A stretch of DNA of 39,010 nt, taken from positions 1 through 39,010 of the forward strand of contig NZ_JAHLOS010000039.1 in NCBI RefSeq assembly GCF_018917525.1, read 5' to 3'. This stretch comes from Enterococcus raffinosus. GTDB taxonomy: Bacteria > Bacillota > Bacilli > Lactobacillales > Enterococcaceae. The position numbers were made by a program, and so were the translations under genes. Position 1 is the first letter of the stretch. Every line of letters begins with the position of its first letter. Shown piece by piece: positions 15,320-23,296 of this stretch. Below the pieces are notes generated by a model. That model saw only the letters and a program-made list of their open reading frames with translations, was not told where the DNA came from and did not search any database.

Positions 15320-16498
15320 ATGATCAAAAAAATTAACGTTGGACTAATCGGAGCAGGATTTATGGGGAAAGCACACGTAGTAGCCTATTCAAATATGCCA
15401 AAATTCTTTTGGCCGGCGCCAGCAGTTCCTGTGTTAAAGGTAGTTTGTGATATTGAAGAAGAGATCGCTAAAGAAGCAAAGGATCGCTTTGGTTTTGAAG
15501 AAGCAGTCACTGATTGGAAAGTAGTTGTGAATAATCCAGATATTGATGTTGTCAGCATCTGTACACCAAACGATTCTCACGCAGAAATTGCGATCGCTGC
15601 CCTAGAAGCTGGAAAGCATGTCTATTGTGAAAAACCAATTGCTAGTACTCATCAGGATGCCAAAGCAATGAGTGAAGCCGCAGGAAAAGCAGCGAAAAAA
15701 GGCATTATCTCAATGTGTGCGTATCAATACCGTCGTGTTCCAGCTATAGTTTTGGCTAAGAAGTTTATTGATGAAGGGTCAATCGGGGAAATTCTAAATG
15801 TACGGGCACAATATCTGCAAAGCTGGTCTGCTGATCCAGATTCTCCTCTTTCTTGGAGATTCCAAAAAGCCATCGCAGGAGCAGGGACATTGGGCGATAT
15901 TGCGACACACGTGATTGATATTTCTCAATACTTAGCTGGAAACATCAGTGAAGTCGTTTCTACGGTGAAAACCTATATCAATGAACGCCCAGTGCAAGAA
16001 GGCGGAGTGGATCTATTAGGTACGGTGAAACTTAACGGGGATGTGAAAAAGGAACCTGTAGATGTAGATGATGAAGCGTCATTCTTGGTTAACTTTGAAA
16101 GTGGCGCAGTCGGAAGTATTGAAGCTACCAGAAATGCTTGGGGGCGAAACAACTTTATCTCAATTGAGGTTCATGGCACAAAGGGTTCTTTAATCTTTAA
16201 CTATGAACGTCTAAACGAGCTTCAAGTTATGTTTGCAGATGATCCAGATGATCGAAAAGGATTCAAAACCATTTATACAGGGCCGGCCCACTTCTATGGA
16301 GAAGTCACTTGGAATATTCCAGGAATGAATATTGGTTATGGAGAGTTAAAAACAATTGAAGCCTATGAATTCATCAAAGCTGTAGTTAGTGGAAAACAAC
16401 CGTCAACTAGTTTTGCAGAAGGCTATAAAGTGGACCTAGTCACTGAGGCAGTCATCAAATCTTCAGAGACAAAGGCTTGGACGAAAGTAGCAGAATAG
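15320..16498 (+). CDS. Gfo/Idh/MocA family oxidoreductase
   Basis: This 392-aa enzyme has an N-terminal NAD(P) fold (GAGFMGKAH, CTPNDSH, EKPIAS near residue 97) and a C-terminal domain with GAGTLGDIATHVIDIS, which carries the catalytic Asp/His. It is a different subfamily from the 351-aa member at 8685, so the cluster has two distinct dehydrogenases. It directly follows the permease gene, behind AAAGGAGA. Likely reaction: reversible oxidation of a sugar hydroxyl, possibly at C3, after import (inference). Confidence 0.9.
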   Translation: MIKKINVGLIGAGFMGKAHVVAYSNMPKFFWPAPAVPVLKVVCDIEEEIAKEAKDRFGFEEAVTDWKVVVNNPDIDVVSICTPNDSHAEIAIAALEAGKHVYCEKPIASTHQDAKAMSEAAGKAAKKGIISMCAYQYRRVPAIVLAKKFIDEGSIGEILNVRAQYLQSWSADPDSPLSWRFQKAIAGAGTLGDIATHVIDISQYLAGNISEVVSTVKTYINERPVQEGGVDLLGTVKLNGDVKKEPVDVDDEASFLVNFESGAVGSIEATRNAWGRNNFISIEVHGTKGSLIFNYERLNELQVMFADDPDDRKGFKTIYTGPAHFYGEVTWNIPGMNIGYGELKTIEAYEFIKAVVSGKQPSTSFAEGYKVDLVTEAVIKSSETKAWTKVAE

Positions 16499-16514
16499 AT
16501 CATTTAAATAAATA

Positions 16515-16545
16515 AGAGGCCCATTGATCATCAGAATGGTCCTCT
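16515..16545 (+). promoter_or_regulatory. intra-operon hairpin
   Basis: AGAGGCCCATT (16515-16525) and AATGGTCCTCT (16535-16545) pair with one mismatch around a 9-nt loop, between the oxidoreductase and the next TIM-barrel gene. No good T-run follows, so it may stabilise or process the mRNA rather than stop it. Confidence 0.5.
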
Positions 16546-16578
16546 CTATCATTGAAAAAATTTGAGAGGAGTTTATTT

Positions 16579-17490
16579 ATGAAGCTAGGAATTGTAAGTG
16601 CAATTTTTGATCAAAGCAACTTCGAGGAAATGATCGATATCGTAGCTGATACGGGTTTGGAATGTGTCGAGGTCGCTTGCTGGCCAAAAGGAAAAGCGGA
16701 ACGACGCTACGCGGGTGTTTCTCATATTGATACGAAGAATTTAACAGCAGAAAAAGCGCAAGAGATTTTGGCTTATTGCGAGAAAAAACAGGTAGAAATT
16801 TCGGCGTTGGCCTATTATCCTAACCCATTAGATGAAAATCTAGAAAAACGTCAAGAAGTTATTGATCATTTGTATTCACTCATTGATGCAGCCAAACTAT
16901 TAGGCGTAAATTTGGTGACCACTTTCTTAGGAAGAATGCCAAGCAAAAGTGTTTCTGAAAATCTGAAGGAGGTAGCAAAAGTTTGGCCGCCAATTCTACA
17001 ATACGCGGAGGAACAAGAAATCAAAATCGGGATTGAAAATTGTCCAATGCTTTTTACAGAGGATGAATGGCCTGGTGGACAAAATCTGATGACAACACCT
17101 AGTAATTGGCGAAAAGTTTTTGAAATTCTGGATAGTGACAACTTTGGGATTAACTATGACCCTTCTCATTTTGTTTGGCAGCACATAGACTACATTGAAC
17201 CTCTTTATGAGTTTAAAGATAAGCTGTTCCATGTCCATTATAAGGATATTAAGCTGTATCCAAACAAACTGAAGGATGTAGGCATTATGGCAACGCCGCT
17301 GGAATATATGTCACCTAAATTACCAGGGCTAGGCGACGTGGATTGGGGAAAATACGTCTCTGCGTTGACCGATATTGGATACAACGGATACACCTGTATC
17401 GAAGTTGAAGATCGTGCATACGAATCTGATTATGAAGATGTCAAACGTTCAGTCAGACAAAGTGCTCATTATTTGCGGAATTTTGTTTAG
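16579..17490 (+). CDS. sugar phosphate isomerase/epimerase-like TIM-barrel enzyme
   Basis: This 303-aa TIM barrel is paralogous to the enzyme at 9737 (shared TFLGR, SKS, IENCPM and NYDPSHFVWQHIDY). Other metal-site landmarks are FHVHYKDIK and YTCIEVEDRAYE. The ATG at 16579 follows GAGAGGAG. It is followed 11 nt later by the ROK kinase gene. In known 3-keto-glucoside pathways two such barrels perform elimination and hydration, so this protein and its paralogue may be an eliminase/hydratase pair (inference). Confidence 0.87.
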   Translation: MKLGIVSAIFDQSNFEEMIDIVADTGLECVEVACWPKGKAERRYAGVSHIDTKNLTAEKAQEILAYCEKKQVEISALAYYPNPLDENLEKRQEVIDHLYSLIDAAKLLGVNLVTTFLGRMPSKSVSENLKEVAKVWPPILQYAEEQEIKIGIENCPMLFTEDEWPGGQNLMTTPSNWRKVFEILDSDNFGINYDPSHFVWQHIDYIEPLYEFKDKLFHVHYKDIKLYPNKLKDVGIMATPLEYMSPKLPGLGDVDWGKYVSALTDIGYNGYTCIEVEDRAYESDYEDVKRSVRQSAHYLRNFV

Positions 17491-17501
17491 GGGAGGTTTC
17501 C

Positions 17502-18446
17502 TTGGAAAAGCAAAATAAAAAGATAATTGGTGTAGATATTGGCGGGACGGCCATTAAGTTTGCATTAATGGACACGCAAGGGAGAATTGCAAAAAAGTGG
17601 TCGATTCCAACAAATATTTCTGAGAAAGGAAGGTTTATTCCGGCTGAAATCGGTTCATCTATCCGCCGTTCGATAGACAAAGATACGTTAAAAGAGGTCG
17701 AAGGAATCGGGATTGGTGTTCCTGGGGCAGTCTCATCAGACGGAGAGATTGTCGTCAGAGCAGTCAATCTTGACTGGGAGCAGCTACCTTTGAAGAAAAT
17801 GATCAAACATGAATTGGGCATTGAGGCTTGTTTACTAAATGATGCAAATGCAGCTGCTTTAGGTGAAATGTGGAAAGGGGCTGCTCGAGGTAGAAAAAAT
17901 CTGCTTTTTGTTACTTTGGGTACAGGAGTAGGTGGTGGCATCATCTTGAATGGTGAGGTACTAAATGGCTGTCATTCTGCTGGAGGCGAAATCGGTCATA
18001 TCCCTAATCGATCTGATGAGAATAGACTATGCGGCTGCGGTGGCAGAAATTGCTTGGAAACCTTTGCCTCTGCGAATGGTCTCGTGCTATCTATGCGAAA
18101 AAAACTGGAGCAGTTAAATGAATCTTGGCCAGCAATTACTCCGCCGATCATTTTTGAAAAAGCCGCTCAGAACGACGAGGCGGCTAAAGAGGTTTTGAAT
18201 GAGTTTCTGACTGTTTTAGCCCAAGCGTTAGCGGGGATTATGAACACGATTGATGTGGAAGAAATTATTATTGGCGGTGGATTATCTGAAGCAGGAGCTT
18301 CTCTATTAGAGCCGTTAAAGGAGAAGTTGGAAAATTATGTTTTTCCGCAAATAAGGAATCACTTCTCTTTAAAAAAAGCTTTATTAGGCAATGATGCGGG
18401 AGTCTATGGAGCCGCTTATTCCTATTTATTGAAGAATGCTGTATAA
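17502..18446 (+). CDS. ROK family sugar kinase (glucokinase-like)
   Basis: This 314-aa protein has the N-terminal phosphate-binding motif GVDIGGTAIKFALMD, the substrate region LLNDANAAALGEMWKGAARG, GTGVGGGIILNGE, the ROK GGEIGHIP motif and the zinc-binding CGCGGRNCLETFAS signature. No DNA-binding domain is present, so it is an enzyme rather than a ROK repressor. The TTG start at 17502 follows GGGGAGG. As the last gene of the operon it would phosphorylate the released hexose (probably glucose) into glycolysis. A strong terminator follows. Confidence 0.9.
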   Translation: MEKQNKKIIGVDIGGTAIKFALMDTQGRIAKKWSIPTNISEKGRFIPAEIGSSIRRSIDKDTLKEVEGIGIGVPGAVSSDGEIVVRAVNLDWEQLPLKKMIKHELGIEACLLNDANAAALGEMWKGAARGRKNLLFVTLGTGVGGGIILNGEVLNGCHSAGGEIGHIPNRSDENRLCGCGGRNCLETFASANGLVLSMRKKLEQLNESWPAITPPIIFEKAAQNDEAAKEVLNEFLTVLAQALAGIMNTIDVEEIIIGGGLSEAGASLLEPLKEKLENYVFPQIRNHFSLKKALLGNDAGVYGAAYSYLLKNAV

Positions 18447-18497
18447 ATCCATCTAGTAACAAGAGTGATCCAAATTAGCTTTCTCGTAAATATTCCA

Positions 18498-18527
18498 AAT
18501 CTTTCCTATTTGATAGGAGAGATTTTT
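18498..18527 (+). terminator. terminator of the sugar catabolic operon
   Basis: AATCTTTCCTAT and ATAGGAGAGATT pair around a short loop, followed by a T-run, 50 bp after the ROK kinase stop. Confidence 0.8.
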
Positions 18528-18593
18528 TGTTTACTAGTATAAAAGTCGGTTAGAGAGAGACTAAAAGCAGAACTATTCATTATCTTTAGGACA

Positions 18594-18626
18594 ATAAAAA
18601 AACTGCTAGCCAATTGGTTAGCAGTT
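18594..18626 (-). terminator. original tRNA-Arg terminator, left behind at attL
   Basis: On the minus strand AACTGCTAACC...GGCTAGCAGTT is followed by seven T. It lies just past the tRNA-Arg fragment at 18642-18684, in the orientation of the tRNA. It is best explained as the native terminator of the tRNA gene, now separated from the intact tRNA at 35187 by the inserted element. Confidence 0.7.
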
Positions 18627-18641
18627 AATGGATAGTAAAAA

Positions 18642-18684
18642 ACATCACAGGAGGGATTCGAACCCCCGACCGTCCGCTTAGAAG
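18642..18684. repeat. attL, 43-bp direct repeat with the tRNA-Arg 3' end
   Basis: This is identical over 43 bp to 35186-35228, the 3' part of the intact tRNA-Arg gene, covering the T arm to part of the anticodon arm. The match stops abruptly at GAAG, followed by TTTAAT here and GCGGAT in the tRNA. It marks the left junction of the integrated element. Confidence 0.92.
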
Positions 18685-19068
18685 TTTAATGAGTAAATTT
18701 TACCTAAATACACTTAAATAGAGCAGAATAGCTTTGTATCAACGATAAACAGTTCTTCATCGAGTCACCAAAATGGAATTTTATGGTAGCAAATTAGCTA
18801 ACAAATCAATCAGAGTGTTAGCAAGTCGTTAGCAGAACTTTTTGATCAAAAGAAGAAATTTATACGTATTGAGAGAACACATTCTGAAAGGGATGTGTTT
18901 TTTTATTAAAAAACATTTTGAGTAATTAGCAATGAAATCCTTCTAGGACTGTTTTGTTACAATATTGTAATAATGATAAATAGATTTGTTACAATTGAAA
19001 TCACATCATATTGTATAATTACAGTTGTAGAAACATCAGATAATACAATATATAGTGTGGAGGTAAAT
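18685..19068. promoter_or_regulatory. left end of the element: arm sites and CBASS control region
   Basis: Two GTTAGCA copies (18817-18823 and 18828-18834, 11 bp apart) match copies near the right end and look like integrase arm sites. A perfect 14-bp palindrome TTACAATATTGTAA (18957-18970) and a second TTGTTACAATTG (18986-18997) precede a TATAAT-like box at 19014-19019. These look like repressor sites for the CBASS operon (inference). No gene is seen before the CD-NTase. Confidence 0.5.
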
Positions 19069-20079
19069 ATGTTACAAAACGAATTCAAAAATTTTAACGA
19101 CTCAATAAAAATTTTTGGTGAGAGTGAGATTCTTCGAGAAAAAAGAGATATGTTGATTTCAGATTTCAAGAAGAAATTTCCTGACAAATGTGTAGAGAAT
19201 GGAATAGAAATCAAAACTTCGGATATAAGTTTTATATCTCAAGGAAGTTTTAAACTTCAGACAACTATCAGGTCAAAAGATGGGGAAGTCGATTTAGACC
19301 AAGGTGTAATTTTCCCCTTAAATATACAAGATAATGATGATCCTAGAAAAATTAAAGTATTAGGAAAAAAAGCCTTAGAGATAGAGAATATTCGTTCTCC
19401 AAAGATTAAGGAACCCTGTATTACCGTAAGTTATTTAAAAAATGGAGAGGAACATATTCACTTAGATTTTCCCATGTACGCGGATTACAATGGCACTCTG
19501 TTTTTAGCGAGAGGCAAGGAATTTGGAGATTATTCTTGGGAAGTTGCTGATCCGAAAGGTTTAAATGAATATATTATCTCTAAATTAACGAGTGAGACTG
19601 GACAGCCAAGACGAATAATTCGTTTTATAAAGAAATGGAAGCAAGAAGTATATTCTTCTAATGATTCTTCCGAAAAGAAACCGCCTAGTATCGGCCTAAC
19701 CCTTTTAGCTGTTGATAGCTTGATAGAGGATTCATCTGATTTGGTTGCACTGAGAAATGTATTTGAGAAAATTCGAAATCAATTCACCGTTGTTTCAGAT
19801 CAGGAAGGTAATATTATATCTGCAAAGATTACTCATACTTTGCCTGTTTCACCATTTTCAAATGTATTTACAAAGTTTGATAGATCAGATAATCACGGAA
19901 TTACGTTTTACAAAAAGGTAAGCAAGGCTTTAGTTGATTTGGATAATGCATTAGCTTGCGATAATGAACATGATGCAGCTACTTATGTTGTAAAAGTATT
20001 AGGAAGTGAATTTTCTGTTCCAGATAAAGAAATAAAGGCTAGTAATGTAAAAGTGCAGAGGGAGCATAGTTTTGGTTAA
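19069..20079 (+). CDS. CBASS CD-NTase (DncV-like cyclic oligonucleotide synthase)
   Basis: This 336-aa nucleotidyltransferase belongs to the CD-NTase/SMODS family. It has the GS motif QGSFKLQTT (Gly59-Ser60), the metal-binding pair in EVDLDQGVIFP (Asp75, Asp77) and a third acidic residue in HIHLDFPMYAD (Asp133); these resemble DncV-type clade A enzymes. It makes a cyclic di- or trinucleotide on phage infection that activates an effector. The ATG at 19069 is used because GGAGG lies at 19059-19063; an in-frame ATG 32 codons earlier lies in the promoter. The protein ends in REHSFG, and a C-terminal Gly is what Cap2 conjugates in type II systems. The stop overlaps the cap2 start by 8 nt. Confidence 0.88.
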   Translation: MLQNEFKNFNDSIKIFGESEILREKRDMLISDFKKKFPDKCVENGIEIKTSDISFISQGSFKLQTTIRSKDGEVDLDQGVIFPLNIQDNDDPRKIKVLGKKALEIENIRSPKIKEPCITVSYLKNGEEHIHLDFPMYADYNGTLFLARGKEFGDYSWEVADPKGLNEYIISKLTSETGQPRRIIRFIKKWKQEVYSSNDSSEKKPPSIGLTLLAVDSLIEDSSDLVALRNVFEKIRNQFTVVSDQEGNIISAKITHTLPVSPFSNVFTKFDRSDNHGITFYKKVSKALVDLDNALACDNEHDAATYVVKVLGSEFSVPDKEIKASNVKVQREHSFG

Positions 20080-21694
20080 CAAACCCAATTACATTGAAAT
20101 CATCAATCAGTATGAGGAATTTTCATTTGTAAAACAGAAAGAAGAGTCAGTTCTTTTCGAATATAAAAACGGGAAGGACTTTACACTTTTTCATTTCAAT
20201 TTAGATTATGATTACAATGAGCAGATGCCCTTTATTTTTGCAAATAATTTTGAAGAAGATTTTCCTCATGTTTTATTAGAAAGTATTCAGTATGAAAATA
20301 TAGATTATAAATATATTTGTTTGTACGAGAAAGAAGAGTATGTATTTTCTGATTTGAGTGAGCTAGAAAAGGTTCATTTTTTATTAAATAGATTGCAGTC
20401 TTTGCTTAGTTTAAATGGTAATGAACGAGAGAGAGAATTTCAGAAAGAGTTTTTAAATTATTGGAACTCACAAGTTACGACAAATTTTATGCCGCATACT
20501 TTTATTAGTTGTAACGAAGAGTTTCTCATTCTCGACTATTATTTAAACAAAGGTTCTTACCGAGTTTTAAGTAAAGATAAGATTCTCAATGATATCTCTA
20601 AATGGAAAAAAACTAAAGAACTGGGACTATTGATCCCCATTACGGATAAAAGAGGGATTATACCGCCTACAAAACAAAAAGGATGGACGAATGAAACAAT
20701 TCTTTCGATCTTAAAGAATTGTCAAGAAAATAAAATTTCACCAGAGACATATCAAGCTCTAAAAAAAACCGTGATAAAAAAGAAAAAAGTTGATCTTTAT
20801 TTTACTATGGCTTTTGAAGATGAAAGAAGTTTACTTTTTGGTTGTAGTCTGTTCTTTAAGAATTCGGGTGCAAAACTCTTTTTCGATAAAATTGCAGATG
20901 ATGTTGAGAAAGTAGAACCTTTTATTGTTTATAGAGAAGATTATACTTATTTAAATCAATGTATAGGGAATAATACTGTTGAAAAAAAAGTGGCAGTTGT
21001 TGGTTGCGGTTCGCTAGGGTCGTATGTCGCTAATGAACTGGTGAAGTCTGGTGTAAAAAATTTAGCCTTGGTTGATGATGATATTTACTCAAATGAGAAT
21101 ACTTTCAGACATACTTTACTTCATTTTTGGAAAAGATTTAATAAAGCTGAAGCACTGAAGCACACTCTTGAAAGTGTTCATCCTGAAATATTTGTCGAAT
21201 CATTTACTCAACGTATTAATAAGAATAATGTGGAGTCTTTTATAGTAGACTATAATATTGATGTGTTAATTTTTTGCATCGGTTCAACGGATCAACAAGT
21301 TGCCATTTCAAAAATTCTACATACCAATAAGTGCGATTGTACGGTTCTCTATTCCTGGTTGGAAGGAGATGGTAAAGAAAGCCATACATTAGCTATTCCA
21401 AAAAATGCGAAAGGTTGCTACCAATGTTTAAAACAAGAATTGAAAGAAATTTTTCCTACTATAGAGTTAAATGAGCATGAAAACTGGATTCATGATGGTT
21501 GTGGTGGAACTAGAAGCAAATATGGTAATCGACTATTATTGATTGCTACTAACGGAGTGCTAGAGTGCTTTGAAAAAGCTCTACGTAGAGATTATACTTT
21601 TGCCATTTCTTCAGGCATAGTGAGAGGTCTGAATGATAGTAAATTAGCGGGTAGTGGATGTGAGTATTGTGGAGAGAAGGATAAAAAAATTTAA
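20072..21694 (+). CDS. cap2: CBASS Cap2, fused E2-E1 (ThiF-like) conjugating enzyme
   Basis: This 540-aa protein has an N-terminal E2-like region (about 1-130, with candidate catalytic Cys83 in YICLYE), a linker domain, and a C-terminal E1/ThiF domain. The E1 part shows the ATP-binding AVVGCGSLGS (GxGxxG at 311-316), VDDDIYSNENTFRH, a candidate catalytic Cys477 in DGCGGT, and a four-Cys zinc-like set (Cys449, Cys452, Cys530, Cys533). In type II CBASS, Cap2 couples the CD-NTase C-terminus to a target and primes signalling. The TTG start is set by GAGGGAG at 20057-20063 and overlaps the cyclase gene, so synthesis is coupled. Confidence 0.87.
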   Translation: MVNKPNYIEIINQYEEFSFVKQKEESVLFEYKNGKDFTLFHFNLDYDYNEQMPFIFANNFEEDFPHVLLESIQYENIDYKYICLYEKEEYVFSDLSELEKVHFLLNRLQSLLSLNGNEREREFQKEFLNYWNSQVTTNFMPHTFISCNEEFLILDYYLNKGSYRVLSKDKILNDISKWKKTKELGLLIPITDKRGIIPPTKQKGWTNETILSILKNCQENKISPETYQALKKTVIKKKKVDLYFTMAFEDERSLLFGCSLFFKNSGAKLFFDKIADDVEKVEPFIVYREDYTYLNQCIGNNTVEKKVAVVGCGSLGSYVANELVKSGVKNLALVDDDIYSNENTFRHTLLHFWKRFNKAEALKHTLESVHPEIFVESFTQRINKNNVESFIVDYNIDVLIFCIGSTDQQVAISKILHTNKCDCTVLYSWLEGDGKESHTLAIPKNAKGCYQCLKQELKEIFPTIELNEHENWIHDGCGGTRSKYGNRLLLIATNGVLECFEKALRRDYTFAISSGIVRGLNDSKLAGSGCEYCGEKDKKI

Positions 21695-22142
21695 GTTACC
21701 AAATAAAAGTACATTGATAGTTCATGTGAATGTTTTACATCAATTTGAAAAGTATAGGCAAGCAGAAAAATATACTCCTGAAAGTGGTGGCTTTTTACTT
21801 GGTTGTTAAAATTCTAATAATGATTCTATTCTTTTAGATAATATTACTTTGCCACAAAGTGAGGATAATCAAGGTTTGGTAAGTTTCTTATTAAAAGATA
21901 AAAAACATTTTCAAAAATTAGATGAGTTCAGAAAAGAAGGTTCATATTTTATAGGAACTTGGCATACTCACCCACAAGATTTTGTTAATCCTTCTCTGAC
22001 AGATAGGAATGATTGGAAGAAGAGTATTAAGCATGAAAAATCTGCTGCTGATTTTATGATTTTCATCATTGTTGGAAGGAAAGAAATCGGCGTTTGGGTA
22101 GGAAATGAGAATCAGAAGATATTAAGAATCAGGGAGGGTTAA
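21669..22142 (+). pseudogene. cap3: CBASS Cap3 JAB/JAMM isopeptidase, interrupted by in-frame TAA
   Basis: One reading frame from GTG at 21669 encodes a JAB-domain protein but is cut by TAA at 21807-21809. The upstream piece ends TPESGGFLLGC and carries the conserved Glu. The downstream piece carries WHTHPQDFVNPSLTDRND, with the H-x-H-x(n)-S-x2-D metal motif. Both halves are in the same frame with no frameshift, so a single base change such as CAA, GAA or AAA to TAA would explain it. Cap3 normally removes the CD-NTase from its conjugates. The first 46 codons and the later 97-codon part from 21849 are unlikely to form an active enzyme separately. The GTG start overlaps the end of cap2. Confidence 0.82.
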
Positions 22143-22145
22143 GTA

Positions 22146-22997
22146 TTGAGTTGGACCAAATCGAAGATGTATGCAGTTATAAAAGTTTGGATACCACTTT
22201 TCCTACTTTTTTCTCTATTTTTCTTTGTAACGTCTTTATTGAATAATACTCTTATTGTAAGTGTACTTCAGTTAATGCTAGGCGATGAGAAAAAGGAAGT
22301 TGTTATAAAATTATGTGAGTACCTCAATACAAGTATTTCTTTTTTCCTTGGTGTAGTTCTGGTTCTACAAGTATTGACTTTTTTTAGAAATAAGAACTCA
22401 AATCAAGTTTTTAATTCTAATGGGAATATTAATTACGATTATTCTTATGCTACTTATATTATTGCGGCAAAGGTGTTGGGATATAATCAAGTTCAGTTGG
22501 CTGGAGTACCAATTGGTATGCAGTATAAATTGGTTTTAAGAGGAACATTTTCTAATATCATAGTGGATGTGTGGGACAATCATTATGTTGATGTTGTCTC
22601 TACTAAGGCGAAGGAATATGTCCGAGTGGAGAAAGAAAATTTTAATGGTAATCACAACAAAAAAATGAATTTAGTTATCAGTGATACATATCGAATAGAA
22701 TCTAGCTCTATTGATGAAAAATATGTTGAAAATCCTACAATCAGGATTGAATCATGTTTCACTGATTCTGAAATTAGATATTTAAATAAACCTTTAGTCA
22801 ATAAGGTAAGACAAGTTCTTCAAAAAGAAGTTGATGAGACTGTTAAAGAGCTATATGTTTTTTCTTCAGCGAATCCTAAGAATAATTTAGATATAATAAC
22901 TTCTTGTTTCAGAAAATTTGGTCGTTTTCAAATACAAAAAGTTTTTGTAGTACAATTCGATGAAGAAAAGTACAAAAAAGCAAAACGTGTTATCTAA
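22146..22997 (+). CDS. putative CBASS membrane effector (two TM segments), unknown family
   Basis: This 283-aa protein begins at TTG 22146 behind GGGAGGG, 3 nt after the cap3 stop. Two hydrophobic segments (about 11-32 and 64-80, separated by a charged loop with LMLGDEKKEV) are followed by a roughly 200-residue soluble part, probably rich in beta strands, with YKLVLRGTFSNIIVDVWDNHYVDVV and a lysine-rich C-terminus. I do not recognise it. In type II CBASS operons the gene beside cdn-cap2-cap3 is usually the effector, and two-TM effectors (for example Cap15 and related S-2TM families) act by damaging the membrane. Assignment as the effector rests on position and topology only. Confidence 0.6.
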   Translation: MSWTKSKMYAVIKVWIPLFLLFSLFFFVTSLLNNTLIVSVLQLMLGDEKKEVVIKLCEYLNTSISFFLGVVLVLQVLTFFRNKNSNQVFNSNGNINYDYSYATYIIAAKVLGYNQVQLAGVPIGMQYKLVLRGTFSNIIVDVWDNHYVDVVSTKAKEYVRVEKENFNGNHNKKMNLVISDTYRIESSSIDEKYVENPTIRIESCFTDSEIRYLNKPLVNKVRQVLQKEVDETVKELYVFSSANPKNNLDIITSCFRKFGRFQIQKVFVVQFDEEKYKKAKRVI

Positions 22998-23081
22998 ATG
23001 TTTAGCGATAGTTAGCTATTATATGAAGATGAAATAGATATTAAGAACCTTTTTACGATAATCAAGCCCAGCCGACGAACA

Positions 23082-23172
23082 CGCCCCAGCGTGGGCGGCG
23101 AGCTGGAAGCTTGTCTTTGGGACGCGCTTGCGCGTCCCAAAGCGTTAACCCCCAGTATCTAACTAGGGGGGT
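23082..23172 (+). other. oriT-like region of the MobT relaxase
   Basis: This short GC-rich block in AT-rich surroundings holds three inverted repeats: CGCCC-N6-GGGCG (23082-23097), CTTTGGGACGCG-CTTG-CGCGTCCCAAAG (23115-23142, perfect 12 bp) and ACCCCC-AGTATCTAACTA-GGGGGGT (23148-23172). The last matches, as I recall them, the nick-site pattern of Tn916/ICEBs1-type origins, CTAAC followed by a G-run. It lies directly upstream of the relaxase gene, as expected for a MobT element. Confidence 0.72.
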
Positions 23173-23245
23173 AGTAAATACAACATTTCTAACAAAATGC
23201 ACGTAGGAACGCTTGATACAACAATCTTTCTACTAAATCAATGAG

Positions 23246-23279
23246 GTGTGAGGTAAATTTGTTTACTTCACACTTTTTT
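23246..23279 (+). terminator. terminator/attenuator just before mobT
   Basis: GTGTGAGGTAAA (23246-23257) and TTTACTTCACAC (23262-23273) form a perfect 12-bp stem followed by six T, only 18 nt before the mobT start. It would end read-through from the CBASS operon, or act as an attenuator of relaxase expression. Confidence 0.8.
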
Positions 23280-23296
23280 CTATGAAGGAGAATGCT

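Noticed and set aside
18642-18684. Second functional tRNA-Arg gene
   Set aside because: Only the 3' part of the tRNA is present; the acceptor 5' strand, the D arm and half of the anticodon arm are missing, so it is an att remnant.
18973-19068. Longer N-terminus for the CD-NTase from ATG 18973
   Set aside because: The extension covers the promoter and palindrome region and lacks a ribosome binding site; GGAGG fits the ATG at 19069.
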